A program made the position numbers and the translations under genes. The notes beneath the pieces were generated by a model. That model ran no database searches, was not told the DNA's origin, and saw only the letters and a list, made by a program, of their open reading frames with translations. A DNA stretch of 64,000 bases, taken from assembly GCF_025989125.1 (NCBI RefSeq), contig NZ_JAPDNR010000001.1, forward strand, positions 8,482,087-8,546,086, in the 5' to 3' direction. Of this stretch, positions 44,111 through 53,568 are shown piece by piece (position 1 is the stretch's first letter; each line of letters starts with the position of its first letter). The DNA is from Chitinophaga nivalis. GTDB lineage: Bacteria; Bacteroidota; Bacteroidia; Chitinophagales; Chitinophagaceae.

Positions 44111-45007
44111 CTACCGATGCTGCTCATATTTGTTGGGAGGTAACACCTGTTGTAATAACTGTCTTTCTTCCGGTTGCAAGGCCGGGGACTGCACGGTTTG
44201 CATAATATCTTCCAGCTGGGCGGGCGTACGTATACCTACCACGGCAGCGGTCACTGCCTGATGCTGCAGTACATAGCGCAGGGCGGTCTGGGCCCGCTCC
44301 CGCTCTACACTTGATAATTTTGCAACGGCAGCGGCGGCAGCGGCTACTGCTTCCTGGCTATAGCTCAGATACGGTGCTGCCGGTTTGTTGACCAGTAGTC
44401 CGCTAGCCAGACTACCTCTCGTCAGCACACCGATATTGTTCCGCTGCAACATAGCCAGACAGGCCTCTTCCGGCCGGCGGTCCAACAGACTGTACTGCAT
44501 CATTACACTTACAATATTGGACCGTTCAATATACGCACGGATCACATTGGGACGTATGGAGGAAATACCATAATACCTGATTTTCCCTTGCTGTTTCAAT
44601 GTTTCAAAAGCGGCAATTGTTTCATCTATGGGGTCATCTATTGTGCCTCCATGCAGTTGGTACAGGTCTATATAATCTGTCTGTAACCGTTTCAGGCTTT
44701 CTTCCACTGCTGAAAGTATATATTTTTTGCCAGGATTCCAATCCCAGCCACTACCATCTTTTTTCCACTGATTACCCACTTTGGTGGCAATAATTACAGA
44801 TTGTCTTTTTCCCAGGAGGGCCTTGCCTAAAGTTGTTTCATTCTGTCCGTGTTCATACAGATCTGCCGTATCAAAAAAATTGATACCGTGGGCGATCGCC
44901 TGCGCGATCAGGCGTTCATTGGCGTCATCTTCTTTTCCCAGCGACATACAACCAAAGGCGATTTCACTGACTGGCAGGGTAGAATTACCCAATAAATGAT
45001 ATTGCAT
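44111..45007 (-). CDS. Aldo/keto reductase
   Basis: A 298-residue NADPH-dependent reductase with TIM-barrel fold. The catalytic tetrad is visible: Asp and Tyr in FFDTADLYEHG, Lys in IIATKVGNQW, His in DLYQLHGG. The cofactor region near the C-terminus is VVGIRTPAQLEDIMQT. Substrate unknown. ATG 45007 gives the normal family start MQYHLLGNSTLPVSEIAFG; the frame extends three codons further. Same strand as the DJ-1 gene, 50 bases apart, so they may be co-transcribed. Confidence 0.9.
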   Translation of the reverse strand: MQYHLLGNSTLPVSEIAFGCMSLGKEDDANERLIAQAIAHGINFFDTADLYEHGQNETTLGKALLGKRQSVIIATKVGNQWKKDGSGWDWNPGKKYILSAVEESLKRLQTDYIDLYQLHGGTIDDPIDETIAAFETLKQQGKIRYYGISSIRPNVIRAYIERSNIVSVMMQYSLLDRRPEEACLAMLQRNNIGVLTRGSLASGLLVNKPAAPYLSYSQEAVAAAAAAVAKLSSVERERAQTALRYVLQHQAVTAAVVGIRTPAQLEDIMQTVQSPALQPEERQLLQQVLPPNKYEQHR

Positions 45008-45182
45008 AAATAACAAACGGGTTTATACATTAAGGCGATATAGTGACAGGCAGCCTAGCGTATGATTCCGTTACCGACTACTTTTTTCGCAGGTTGAATA
45101 TACATACATTTTTCATCCGATGGTATCCGGTTTTCCGTATGGTATTATTCAACAGGGAGAAAAACGGGGAGATTTAAATAAT

Positions 45183-45834
45183 AGGGCCGTCTGGATAAAC
45201 AGCCCTGTAGATTGTCCGTTTTCACCCTAAATCGTATATTTTACAAAAACATAATCCTGGTTTCCGGTATCATGTTATCTATTTGCTTTCCTGCGAGGCG
45301 GCTTTTTTTCCGGCGCTGGTCTGCTACGCTTCCCCCCGATATCCTATCTGACCTATTTATAAAAAAAGGGACCATCTAGACAAATAGTCCCGCGTGTTAC
45401 CAGTCTATAGTTGCACTTATGAAAAAGCCGCTCTTTTATGATGAAGCTGCCTAAACAGCCGGTATCTTTTTATAAACCGGGACTGTCTGGAAAAACGGTC
45501 CCTTTATACCTGCATCTTACACAGTACGCGCCTGACTGAGGAATACCAGGCACTGTGAGGTTTTAACATATGGCACGAATCAATTTCTTTTATGTAGACA
45601 ATAGGCATGATTGCTCCTGCATATTGGATATTTTCCGATAACAGACCGCCTGGAAAGGCGGTCCTGGACCTTCACTTTGCTATGTTGCATTCCAAAGAAT
45701 ATATATTACCGGATTACGGTAGCTGTTTTAAAGTGGAACTGCCTGGAAAGGCAGTTCCTTCAGCTAACTTTGTAAATCCATGTAACTAGAGTCTTGTTAG
45801 TTTCTTTAAAACGGACCGCCTGGAAAAACAGTCC
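45183..45834. repeat. Array of six conserved stem-loops
   Basis: Copies lie at 45183-45206, 45368-45391, 45479-45502, 45644-45663, 45735-45758 and 45813-45834. Each has a 4-7 bp stem around a 10-base loop of the form YCTGGAAARR (TCTGGATAAA, TCTAGACAAA, TCTGGAAAAA, CCTGGAAAGG twice, CCTGGAAAAA). The stem sequences vary with compensation: AGGGC/GCCCT, GGGAC/GTCCC, GGAAC/GTTCC, GGAC/GTCC. The pair next to the loop is nearly always G-C. Spacers of 50-160 bases between copies are unrelated. Several copies are preceded on the plus strand by TTTAAAAC-like or A-rich sequence; the second has seven A residues before it and would act as a minus-strand terminator. Confidence 0.75.
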
Positions 45835-46043
45835 TTCGTCTTACTATTACCCCTTCAACTGTCGCTGCATTAAAGGATTCAGGTACTTTCCCTTCATTCC
45901 CTATTCTCCTTCCGATTTGCACGGGTGTTCACCGGCTGCAGGATGACAGCCCATCTCCTATCTCTCCAACCTGTATCCAACCTACTGCACATGTGGGTAA
46001 TTGGCTGCCCTGTTATCCAATGGCTGTTGTATCATCGGCGGGC

Positions 46044-46070
46044 AATGCCGTTTTTCTGCCGGCATTTTTT
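46044..46070 (+). terminator. Possible terminator in the gene-poor region
   Basis: AATGCCG (46044-46050) pairs with CGGCATT (46060-46066), followed by TTTT. No plus-strand gene is assigned upstream. Confidence 0.35.
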
Positions 46071-46446
46071 CAATTACGGGATTTCCCGGTAACGGTTGTC
46101 TGTTGCGATCATGCTCTCTCTCCGGTACACAGGTTACCAACAATGGATACTTTCTCTTTTTACCTGATGCCACAGATAAGGCCACCCCCTACTTCCTACT
46201 GTCTATTTGGCGATATCGTTTTTCTAATCCTGTTTTTCTGATCCTTAGCACCTATAACATTTGCGATGATGGTATATCGCCGCAACCAACGAATCGCCTA
46301 CTCCATCCAGACTTAATGCACGGACCTTCGCTTTTTTTTGTTGATCTTATACTTATAGGCGCAGCCGGTTATCCCGCTGTTTTTCTTTCGTCTTTCCCGG
46401 GAGGTACTTCCTGTTTTCACATTCCCGCAGCGAATGGCTTCCCCCT

Positions 46447-46475
46447 CCCCGGCAATGCACTATAGCATTCCGGGG
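46447..46475. repeat. Imperfect hairpin CCCCGG/CCGGGG
   Basis: CCCCGG, one bulged C, AATGC, loop ACTATA, GCATT, CCGGGG: an 11-bp stem with one bulge. Role unknown. Confidence 0.5.
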
Positions 46476-46804
46476 CAGTAACAAACAATGGATCATAATC
46501 AGATAGTTGTAAATCATCCCCACAGCCATACCTGCTGCATGACGGAGAATTTGCATTAATAAATTGTTTTGAATCATACTTCCTTTCTGATGGCAGATAT
46601 GGTTACCTGTCATTGAAGTACCGGGAAAGGTTGTATTGATCAGCAAAGACAGTACTGACAAGGCATGTAGCTTTGTTTAAAAAGCTAATCAGTTACGCAT
46701 GCATTTCTGGTACTAATTCAGTACAAAAATGAAATACCGGTAATGATAGTTTCCTAAAAAAGTACAAGTTTGAAACTGTCTGTTAAACAGAAAGGCTTGC
46801 ATTT

Positions 46805-46845
46805 AGATTGTTTTTTGCTCTTCGTTAGATTTTTTTTGCTCTTCG
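46805..46845. repeat. Short direct repeat
   Basis: Two 19-20 base copies ending in TTTTTTGCTCTTCG lie at 46805-46824 and 46827-46845, 2 bases apart, differing by one base and one T. Possibly slippage. Confidence 0.5.
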
Positions 46846-47223
46846 ATTAATTCATTCAAAATAGTGACAGCTATTTTATTTACTCATCAATAGTTGGTTA
46901 ACTGATTCATCTTTTCTAAAAATTATTTTTAATAAAAAATTAAGATCAAGAAAAAGACTAAATTCACAACAGGCAGCATATAAGACTTTGGTGGTAACAC
47001 TAACAATGATCAAGTGTTATAATGCAAAGATAGCAAGTCCGATTATCCCAAAATCACATTTTGACACGACGACACTACTGAATGAGAATGAATAGATCAA
47101 GTTTTTCTTGAACAAAATGGATATAAGGAATCCGAAAAATAAATTGTAAGGCGAAATCATCAAAGTGGAATAGCTTTTGTATTTAACCATCCGGGTAATA
47201 TTCCCGCTCGTTCTTCACAAGGA

Positions 47224-47231
47224 TAGTTTTG
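47224..47231 (+). promoter_or_regulatory. TAnnTTTG element before the ADP-ribosylglycohydrolase gene
   Basis: TAGTTTTG lies 4 bases before the ATG at 47236, giving a nearly leaderless transcript. Confidence 0.5.
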
Positions 47232-47235
47232 CATT

Positions 47236-48198
47236 ATGCACACACAACAAATAACAGGCGCTTTTTATGGTGTTGCGATCGGCGACGCACTGGGCGTTCC
47301 GGTAGAATTTAAAACCCGGGATTACCTTTCTTCCTACCCGATTACAGACTTTACCGGATATGGCAGCTGGAACCAGCCACCCGGCACTTTCTCCGACGAC
47401 AGTTCTCTTACTTTTTGTACGGCTGAAAGCCTGCTGACAGGCTATCATTTGTCTGACATGGCGGAACGTTTTGTTCAATGGTACCAACACGGTTACTGGG
47501 GGGCACATCATGTGGTGTTTGACATTGGCCAAACCACCCGGCTATCACTGCAAAGAGTAGCTACCGGTACCTCTCCGCTGCTGAGTGGCGGCATGGAAGA
47601 ATTTGAAAACGGTAACGGCTCCCTCATGCGTATGATGCCAGTGGCGCTTTACCTGGCCCATGAACCGGATATACATCAACGCTACCGGATAGTGAAAGAA
47701 ATATCCGGCATCACCCACCTGCATTTTCGTAGTGTGCTGGCCTGTTTCATATACGTGGAATACCTGCGGCTATTGCTGACAACACCCGATCCGCAAACGG
47801 CCTACCTGCAGCTGCAGACTACCATCAATCATTTTCTTGCTACACAATCTTTTAATCCGGCAGAAGTAAAGTATTTCGACCGCCTGCTTTTGCAGTCTGT
47901 TGCAACTACAGATCGTTCACAGATCAACAGCTCCGGCTATGTGATACATACCCTTGAAAGTGCTATCTGGTGCCTGCTGACCACTACATCCTACTCCGAG
48001 TGTGTGCTAAAAGCCGTAAACCTCGGCGGTGATACAGATACCACCGGTGCTGTAGCCGGCGCACTGGCAGGCGTTTGTTATGGACAATCCGGTATTCCTG
48101 CCACCTGGATACAACAGGTAGCCCGATCCAAAGACATTGCAGCACTGGCGCATCATTTCATGACAGCCATCAACAAGCCTGCTACCGGTAAATCATAG
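47236..48198 (+). CDS. ADP-ribosylglycohydrolase family protein
   Basis: A 320-residue protein of the DraG/ARH family. The metal-binding motifs are visible: GVAIGDALGVPVEF near residue 10, FSDDSSLTFCTAESLL near residue 52, and LGGDTDTTGAVAGALAG near residue 257. Such enzymes remove ADP-ribose from proteins or nucleic acids, or act on ADP-ribose derivatives. No ADP-ribosyltransferase is encoded nearby, so its partner is unknown; it may reverse a host, phage or toxin modification. Likely monocistronic. Confidence 0.9.
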   Translation: MHTQQITGAFYGVAIGDALGVPVEFKTRDYLSSYPITDFTGYGSWNQPPGTFSDDSSLTFCTAESLLTGYHLSDMAERFVQWYQHGYWGAHHVVFDIGQTTRLSLQRVATGTSPLLSGGMEEFENGNGSLMRMMPVALYLAHEPDIHQRYRIVKEISGITHLHFRSVLACFIYVEYLRLLLTTPDPQTAYLQLQTTINHFLATQSFNPAEVKYFDRLLLQSVATTDRSQINSSGYVIHTLESAIWCLLTTTSYSECVLKAVNLGGDTDTTGAVAGALAGVCYGQSGIPATWIQQVARSKDIAALAHHFMTAINKPATGKS

Positions 48199-48281
48199 TT
48201 AAACTTTTGTCTGTGACAACAGTCAAATAAGGTGATTAATGCCAAACATATGAGGTGACGACTACGCTTAAAGTTTAAATC

Positions 48282-49049
48282 ATGAAAAACAGGTTCCATA
48301 TACTGTTTGTGCTGGTAGCCCTGTTAAGTACCTGTACAGCAGCATCAACTTATGCCCAACGGATACACGGTGGTGGCAACCGCGGCGGCATCACCCGTGT
48401 ACCTCCTCCTCACGGAGGATGGCAAGGCCCCAGAGGCGGAGGGGGATATTATTATCATGGTTACCGCGGGCCGGTTTACCATGGAGGTTTCTATTACAGT
48501 CGTCCCTGGTACAGACCCCGGTATAACTACAATCCCTTCTTTCCTCCGATAGGTGTTTACGTATCAGCACTCCCCTTTGGTTATTTTACCCTGGGTGCAG
48601 CTTTTGGTCCGGTTTATTATTACGGTGGCACGTATTATGAATCCACCAACAGCAACAGAGGATACAAGGTAGTAGATCCTCCTTTGAATGCAACCGTGCC
48701 GGACCTGCCGGATGGGGCACAGGAAGTAAGCTACAATGGTAATACCTATTATGAAGTGAATGGTACCTATTATCAGGAACTAATGACGGATAACGGCAGA
48801 CGATATAAAGTCATCGGAAAAAACGGAAAAATAGGGGATCAGGCAATCGCGCCAGCCAATAATAACAATGACGTTAATAATGGCTTTTCTGCTGATAACC
48901 TGATTTCCCAGTTACCAGACGGCTGTCGTTCTGTCAGCATTAACGGGGTATCCTATTTCCTATCTCCGGATGGCATGTATTATCAGGAGGTAAAATCCGG
49001 TAATACAACCGGTTATAAAATAGTAGGCAAAATGAATGCAGACCAATAA
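48282..49049 (+). CDS. DUF6515 family secreted protein
   Basis: A 255-residue exported protein. After the signal peptide (ending STYAQ) comes a Gly/Tyr/Arg/Pro-rich segment of about 60 residues (GGNRGGITRVPPPHGGW, RPWYRPRYNYNPFFP), then a hydrophobic patch and two copies of a roughly 50-residue unit beginning LPDGAQEVSYNGNTYYEVNG and LPDGCRSVSINGVSYFLSPD, each ending GxxYKVIGK or GYKIVGK. The layout matches DUF6515 proteins. Function unknown; the repeats may be surface or periplasmic binding units. Confidence 0.85.
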   Translation: MKNRFHILFVLVALLSTCTAASTYAQRIHGGGNRGGITRVPPPHGGWQGPRGGGGYYYHGYRGPVYHGGFYYSRPWYRPRYNYNPFFPPIGVYVSALPFGYFTLGAAFGPVYYYGGTYYESTNSNRGYKVVDPPLNATVPDLPDGAQEVSYNGNTYYEVNGTYYQELMTDNGRRYKVIGKNGKIGDQAIAPANNNNDVNNGFSADNLISQLPDGCRSVSINGVSYFLSPDGMYYQEVKSGNTTGYKIVGKMNADQ

Positions 49050-49075
49050 ATAATGTCGCTATACACCACATCAGC

Positions 49076-49103
49076 AAGCCGGTTCTCAGCAACCGGCTTT
49101 TTT
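49076..49103 (+). terminator. Intrinsic terminator after the DUF6515 gene
   Basis: AAGCCGGTT (49076-49084) pairs with AACCGGCTT (49091-49099) around a 6-base loop, followed by TTTT. Confidence 0.8.
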
Positions 49104-49184
49104 AATGTTATGGCTGTATTAATTCCCTTGCAGGAATAGTTAAAGGTTTATCCGGCGGTGTTCTCTGTTTATAAATTCACTACT

Positions 49185-50168
49185 ATGAAAAGAAACACCT
49201 TCGTTTTGCCCGTTTCCATTGCCCTCGCAGCTGTTTCCCTTTTTGGCTGCAAAAAAGAACTGATTTCTCCTACAGATGATACTGCGACTCATTTACTTTC
49301 CGCAGAGGCCTCATCTTCCGCTAGCAAAGCCGCTGTTTCCCTTACCGGATGGATGGGACAACTGGCAGACAACACCCAGATTTCCCGTTTATCTATTCCC
49401 GGCACCCACGACTCCGGCGCACGGTTTGAACCGATAGGCGGCACTGCAAAATGCCAGGAACTGACCATTGCAGAACAGCTGAATGCAGGCACCCGTTTCC
49501 TGGATATCCGCTGCCGGCACATCGGAGACGCATTTGCGATTCATCATGGTGCTGTTTATCAGAACATGAACTTTACGGATGTACTGAACGCCTGCTACAG
49601 TTTTCTGAATGAGCATCCTACCGAAACCATTGTAATGAGTGTAAAGGAAGAACACACCGCTACCAACAACACCCGTTCTTTTGAACAGACTTTTGACAGT
49701 TATGTACAACAACAAACTGCTAAATGGTACCTCCAGGCAGGCATTCCCAACCTGGGTCAGGTGAGAGGAAAAATTGTTTTGTTAAGAAGATTCGGCGCCG
49801 GTAATACGCCTAAAGGTATTGATGCTACCAACTGGGCAGACAACACGACTTTCTCTATCAACAACCCTGCTGCCAGCCTGCGTATACAGGATCAATACCA
49901 GGTACCGGACAATAATGCCAAATGGAACAATCTGACCAATCTGTTTTCGGAAGCTAAAAGCGGTAATCAACAAGTATTGTACATCAACTACGCCAGTGGT
50001 TACAAACCCCTGATATTCGGTATTCCCAGCATCACTACGGTTTCGAATGCCATCAACCCGAATCTGAAAAGCTATTTTACCACCAACATCCAGGGACGTT
50101 TTGGTATTATACCGATGGATTTCGCAGTAGCAGAAAGAAACACACTGATCATCAATACTAATTTCTAA
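49185..50168 (+). CDS. Phosphatidylinositol-specific phospholipase C domain lipoprotein
   Basis: A 327-residue lipoprotein; the lipobox is LFGC with Cys22. The PI-PLC X domain shows both catalytic His residues: IPGTHDSGARF near residue 70, and the second in AIHHGAVYQNM near residue 115, with FLDIRCR between. Bacterial enzymes of this type cleave phosphatidylinositol or glycosylphosphatidylinositol without calcium. Target could be eukaryotic GPI-anchored material or self-made inositol lipids, which some Bacteroidota produce. ATG 49185 gives the signal peptide. Confidence 0.88.
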   Translation: MKRNTFVLPVSIALAAVSLFGCKKELISPTDDTATHLLSAEASSSASKAAVSLTGWMGQLADNTQISRLSIPGTHDSGARFEPIGGTAKCQELTIAEQLNAGTRFLDIRCRHIGDAFAIHHGAVYQNMNFTDVLNACYSFLNEHPTETIVMSVKEEHTATNNTRSFEQTFDSYVQQQTAKWYLQAGIPNLGQVRGKIVLLRRFGAGNTPKGIDATNWADNTTFSINNPAASLRIQDQYQVPDNNAKWNNLTNLFSEAKSGNQQVLYINYASGYKPLIFGIPSITTVSNAINPNLKSYFTTNIQGRFGIIPMDFAVAERNTLIINTNF

Positions 50169-50183
50169 ACCGATATCCACACA

Positions 50184-50230
50184 ACACAAGGGGTTGTAAA
50201 GCCGTAATAAAGCTTTACAACCCCTTGTGT
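50184..50230. terminator. Bidirectional terminator between PI-PLC and TPM genes
   Basis: A perfect 19-bp stem (50184-50202 with 50212-50230, arm starting ACACAAGGGGTTG) lies between two convergent genes. Confidence 0.82.
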
Positions 50231-50243
50231 GTTATTTCGTTTT

Positions 50244-51896
50244 TTACCAGCTGCTGCTGGCGCCACCACCGCCCGAAGATCCACCTCCCCAGCTCGATCC
50301 GGAGGAGGAAGATGAGGATGAGGAGGAAGAGGAAGATGAGGATGATTCAGACACCCGCGGAATGATAAACTTGTAATCATGTGTATATCCACAAGCAACG
50401 CAGGCATACGTTTTAACGCCCCATCCTTCTGACCGGGTGGTCGCTCTCCGTTTCGTCACCGTCTTCTTATACTGATATGTTTTATAGGCGCAGGAAGGAC
50501 AATCGGCGATAGCAGAACGCATGTTGGTGTAGTTCAAGACCATCTGCGTATTGCAGTCATCACACTTCCATACATCATAATCCACGGACTGCAGTTTTTC
50601 TTCTATTACCTGTGCATGATCCAGGAACAAATCATCTTCTGTCTCACTCAGCCGATGCATTGGCCGGGCACACTGCTGGCATTCATAAGGCGTATCCCTT
50701 AGTACAGCCAGTCGTTTTCTTAATAAGTACAGGTATAATGCGAGAAATGGCAAGGGAAACATATAGCCGGCTATCTTAAAGCCACTCCTGACTGTCTCCA
50801 GCCGCAGCCATTGTTCGTGGCGGTCTTTATCATACAATCCTGTACGGGAACGTAACATGACCCATAATGCAGTCAGGTGTATAAATACCATCCATACCAC
50901 ATAATAGATCAGGGATATTCTGGCGAATCCTGCTACTTCGTGCTTTTCCAGCACCAGGTAGCCAATGATACCAAATGCTGCCAGGTGAATCATTACCTGA
51001 TGCCACCACCGCGCTCTGAAAAACTCATTCGTAAAAGCACCATTGCTGGCAGTGGGTTCTGCATCTGCTGTGCGGCTTGATCTCAATCGCCCTCCGAAAA
51101 AAGCAACCATCATAATGCGGGAAAGGATCAGACATACAAAAATGGCCCAGAAAGATACACCCTCAAATATCTCCCAGATGTAGTTACGCTTGTCGATGGC
51201 TATATCCTGGACTGTATTGTTATCCACATTATTCGTAAATCCCTGCGGCGCATTGCTGATGAGACCTGGTTCGTTTTCCGGCGCTAATGCTACCTCTTCC
51301 CGCTCAGTGGTGATCATCAGCGAGCTGTCTTCCGGAGGCAGTGTAGCGTTATTGACCTTATCGAAAGCATAGTTACCGTGATAGAACAATGCAGCCACCG
51401 ACTGTATGCCGTCCAGGAAAGCACGATCGTTGTTGCCTGCCTTGATATGCGGAATCATGTAATCCTGCTGAATCCGGAAACAGATGATATCCGGCAAATC
51501 TCCTTCCAGTCCCAATCCGGTTTCAAATACCAACCGGCGGGCATCTTCCACCATCAATACCAACAACCCATTGTTCGTATCCTTCTTTCCGATTTTCCAG
51601 TGTTTAAACAACTGATGGGCAAACTCCCGGGGTTCATTCTCTCCGATACTATGCACCAATACAACTGCCACCTGCGCTTTGCCGGAATTATCCAATGCCG
51701 TCAGCCGGGTATTCAATTCATTGACGGTATTCTCCGTAATCAGGTGATCAGGGTTGCTGACATAACCACCACCGGATTGTTTGGGGTCCGGTACATCTGT
51801 TACCGTAAACTTGTGCTTTTGCTGATGACAGGACAGCAGAAATACTGTCAGCATCAACCATAACCCTCCTCTCCATAATGACCATTGATGTTTCAT
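50244..51896 (-). CDS. TPM domain lipoprotein with zinc-ribbon-like Cys motifs and Ser/Gly-rich tail
   Basis: A 550-residue protein. Lipoprotein signal (VFLLSC), then a TPM domain (YVSNPDHLITENTVNELNTR, and NNGLLVLMVEDARRLVFETG). Three to four membrane segments follow in the middle. Then come Cys pairs typical of zinc ribbons: CQQCARP, KCDDCNTQ, CPSCAY and CVACGY. The last 35 residues are a run of 15 or so Ser followed by Gly/Ser (GGGSSGGGG). TPM proteins can assist thylakoid or membrane protein turnover; YgcG-like bacterial members are of unknown role. ATG 51896 fits the lipoprotein signal. Confidence 0.8.
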   Translation of the reverse strand: MKHQWSLWRGGLWLMLTVFLLSCHQQKHKFTVTDVPDPKQSGGGYVSNPDHLITENTVNELNTRLTALDNSGKAQVAVVLVHSIGENEPREFAHQLFKHWKIGKKDTNNGLLVLMVEDARRLVFETGLGLEGDLPDIICFRIQQDYMIPHIKAGNNDRAFLDGIQSVAALFYHGNYAFDKVNNATLPPEDSSLMITTEREEVALAPENEPGLISNAPQGFTNNVDNNTVQDIAIDKRNYIWEIFEGVSFWAIFVCLILSRIMMVAFFGGRLRSSRTADAEPTASNGAFTNEFFRARWWHQVMIHLAAFGIIGYLVLEKHEVAGFARISLIYYVVWMVFIHLTALWVMLRSRTGLYDKDRHEQWLRLETVRSGFKIAGYMFPLPFLALYLYLLRKRLAVLRDTPYECQQCARPMHRLSETEDDLFLDHAQVIEEKLQSVDYDVWKCDDCNTQMVLNYTNMRSAIADCPSCAYKTYQYKKTVTKRRATTRSEGWGVKTYACVACGYTHDYKFIIPRVSESSSSSSSSSSSSSSSGSSWGGGSSGGGGASSSW

Positions 51897-52325
51897 GTGT
51901 ACTATTCTACTCACTAAGATATATTTATTTAATTCTTCATTAGAGGAGAAAATGTATATAACCGATGTCAGTCCCGGCCGGCAGGGGATCTTAAGTTACC
52001 CCTCAAGGCTATACGTAGTTACTCTTGTTGTCTAGCATGGTTTATATAACGGCCGATGGGCCAGCATTTCTGAAGATGCCCATTTCATTTTTCACTCAAA
52101 TTTGTTTTTCACTACTGGTATTTTCGGTCTTTTACTACATTCCCGTGTGACAGATTTACTTTTTATAACGGACGCGGTTAAAAATACTATATTTCCAGAT
52201 CTATACGTTTTACTTATTCCTGCAAATATTGACAGGTTTGTATCTGTAATGATAAATATTATATAAATTAGTGATTCTCAAAGCAATTACCATTGTTAGT
52301 ATTCAATTTCACCAATACCGCACAC
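51897..52325. other. AT-rich intergenic region between divergent genes
   Basis: I see no frame worth calling. A short inverted repeat ATGGGC/GCCCAT lies at about 52064-52085. It presumably carries the promoters of the TPM and the next gene, but no clean TAnnTTTG element was assigned. Confidence 0.4.
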
Positions 52326-53432
52326 ATGAAACGTTTTTTCATATTGCTTGCCTTTCTCTTTCCGCTGACGCTCAGCGCACAAACCAAGCTTGCCCAGCCG
52401 GTCATAGACGACTTTTCGGCCAGGGTAGCCCATCATTACCAGCTTAAAAATGATTCGATTACCGGCTATATAGCGGAACAGCTAACGCGCAGCGGCGCCG
52501 GCGGTCTTGATATAGACGAGACGGTTTTTAACCTGAAAAAAGATCCGGCCACCCTGGATGCAGCACTGAAATATCTTTACCAATACAGTGACTGTAACCG
52601 GCAGCGTTTTATCAGTAACCTGCGCAGCCTGGCCTTACAAACCAACAGTGTATTTCCCATTGCCACCTATACTGCCAACAAATATAAAGGTGAGGTAAAA
52701 GCCCTGCTGGAAGATAAAACAGATTTTCTGGCCACCTATACCGGACCGGTAACCGGAAAAACACCACCCGCCACGGTAGCTGCCGCAGCCCCTTCTGCCG
52801 GCACCACTGCTGCCAATACTGCAACTGCCGCGACCGCTGACAACCAGGAGACTACTGCTACTACCAGCGAAACGGCCAGCAATACAACTAACACTCCGGC
52901 AGCCGCTACGGTAACGGACACACGTAATTGGGAAGTAAAACCGCTGTTTCAGTTACGTACGCCAGAACAACTGGTAGAACTGTACGGCGCCAACAATATT
53001 ACCCAGCGGGATGCGACCAACCTGGCCGGTAACAAAGATGGAGAAGCCTATGTTATCTACCCCGATACAGACGATGAACTGGAAGTGCAGTTCGATGGCG
53101 AAAATGGTAATGTGCTGACCTTCTCCCACTTTCCATCCAAATGGAAATCACCCTATGGCATTAAAGCCGGTGATCCCCTGGAAAAACTCATCAAGGTAAA
53201 CGGCCGCCCTTTTAAAATCAATGGTTTTGAATGGACCAATGGTGGTATTGTGAGCAACTGGCAAGGAGGCGCACTCGAAGGCAAAGGTGTGGTGATTATG
53301 CTGAAAGCCAATAATACCGGCGATCCTAAACTTTATGACCAGGTAACCGGCGATAAAACAGTACGCTCAGACCTCCCCGCTTTGAAAAAGCTGGATGTTA
53401 TCATACAGTCTGTTGCTTTCAAAAGCAACTAA
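52326..53432 (+). CDS. Secreted protein of unknown function with Thr/Ala-rich linker
   Basis: A 368-residue exported protein (signal peptide ending LTLSAQ). The N-terminal 140 residues are helical and carry two Cys-free motifs I do not recognise. A low-complexity linker rich in Thr, Ala, Asn and Gln follows at about residues 150-200. The C-terminal 160 residues contain AYVIYPDTDDELEVQFDGEN and YGIKAGDPLEKLIKVNGRPF, a small-molecule or protein interaction-like beta domain. No family name can be given. A strong terminator follows. Confidence 0.75.
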   Translation: MKRFFILLAFLFPLTLSAQTKLAQPVIDDFSARVAHHYQLKNDSITGYIAEQLTRSGAGGLDIDETVFNLKKDPATLDAALKYLYQYSDCNRQRFISNLRSLALQTNSVFPIATYTANKYKGEVKALLEDKTDFLATYTGPVTGKTPPATVAAAAPSAGTTAANTATAATADNQETTATTSETASNTTNTPAAATVTDTRNWEVKPLFQLRTPEQLVELYGANNITQRDATNLAGNKDGEAYVIYPDTDDELEVQFDGENGNVLTFSHFPSKWKSPYGIKAGDPLEKLIKVNGRPFKINGFEWTNGGIVSNWQGGALEGKGVVIMLKANNTGDPKLYDQVTGDKTVRSDLPALKKLDVIIQSVAFKSN

Positions 53433-53444
53433 GCTATTTTTTTC

Positions 53445-53487
53445 AACAGCCCCCATCCTTTTTCTACGGGATGGGGGCTGTTTCTTT
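53445..53487 (+). terminator. Intrinsic terminator
   Basis: AACAGCCCCCATCC (53445-53458) pairs with GGATGGGGGCTGTT (53469-53482), followed by TCTTTTT. Confidence 0.82.
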
Positions 53488-53568
53488 TTACTGACATTAT
53501 AATTATTTATATTCAAACCATTGCCCCATACCTATTGCGCTTATCCTGGCGGTTGACTATATTGTTGC

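Larger units (their letters stand above)
45008..47235. other. 2.2 kb region without a convincing gene
   Basis: This is the largest gene-poor stretch in the window. It holds the six-hairpin repeat set (45183-45834), a pyrimidine-rich plus strand (about 45840-46450) with open frames on both strands that look random or decayed, further hairpins at 46044-46070 and 46447-46475, a direct repeat at 46805-46845, and an AT-rich end leading to the ADP-ribosylglycohydrolase promoter. Short open frames (for example ATG 45570 to 45641, 23 residues, ending just before the fourth hairpin) are not alike between repeats, so I do not call them genes. Confidence 0.5.

Noticed and set aside
45570..45641. 23-residue ORF ending just before the fourth stem-loop
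   Set aside because: No similar ORF precedes the other five stem-loops, so a gene-plus-hairpin unit is not supported.
45183..45834. CRISPR array or integron attC series
   Set aside because: Repeat units are short hairpins with variable stems and uneven spacers; no cas or integrase gene is present.
46001..46465. Plus-strand frame of 154 residues in the gene-poor region
   Set aside because: Explained by the pyrimidine skew; it carries no domain and contains a terminator-like hairpin near its start.
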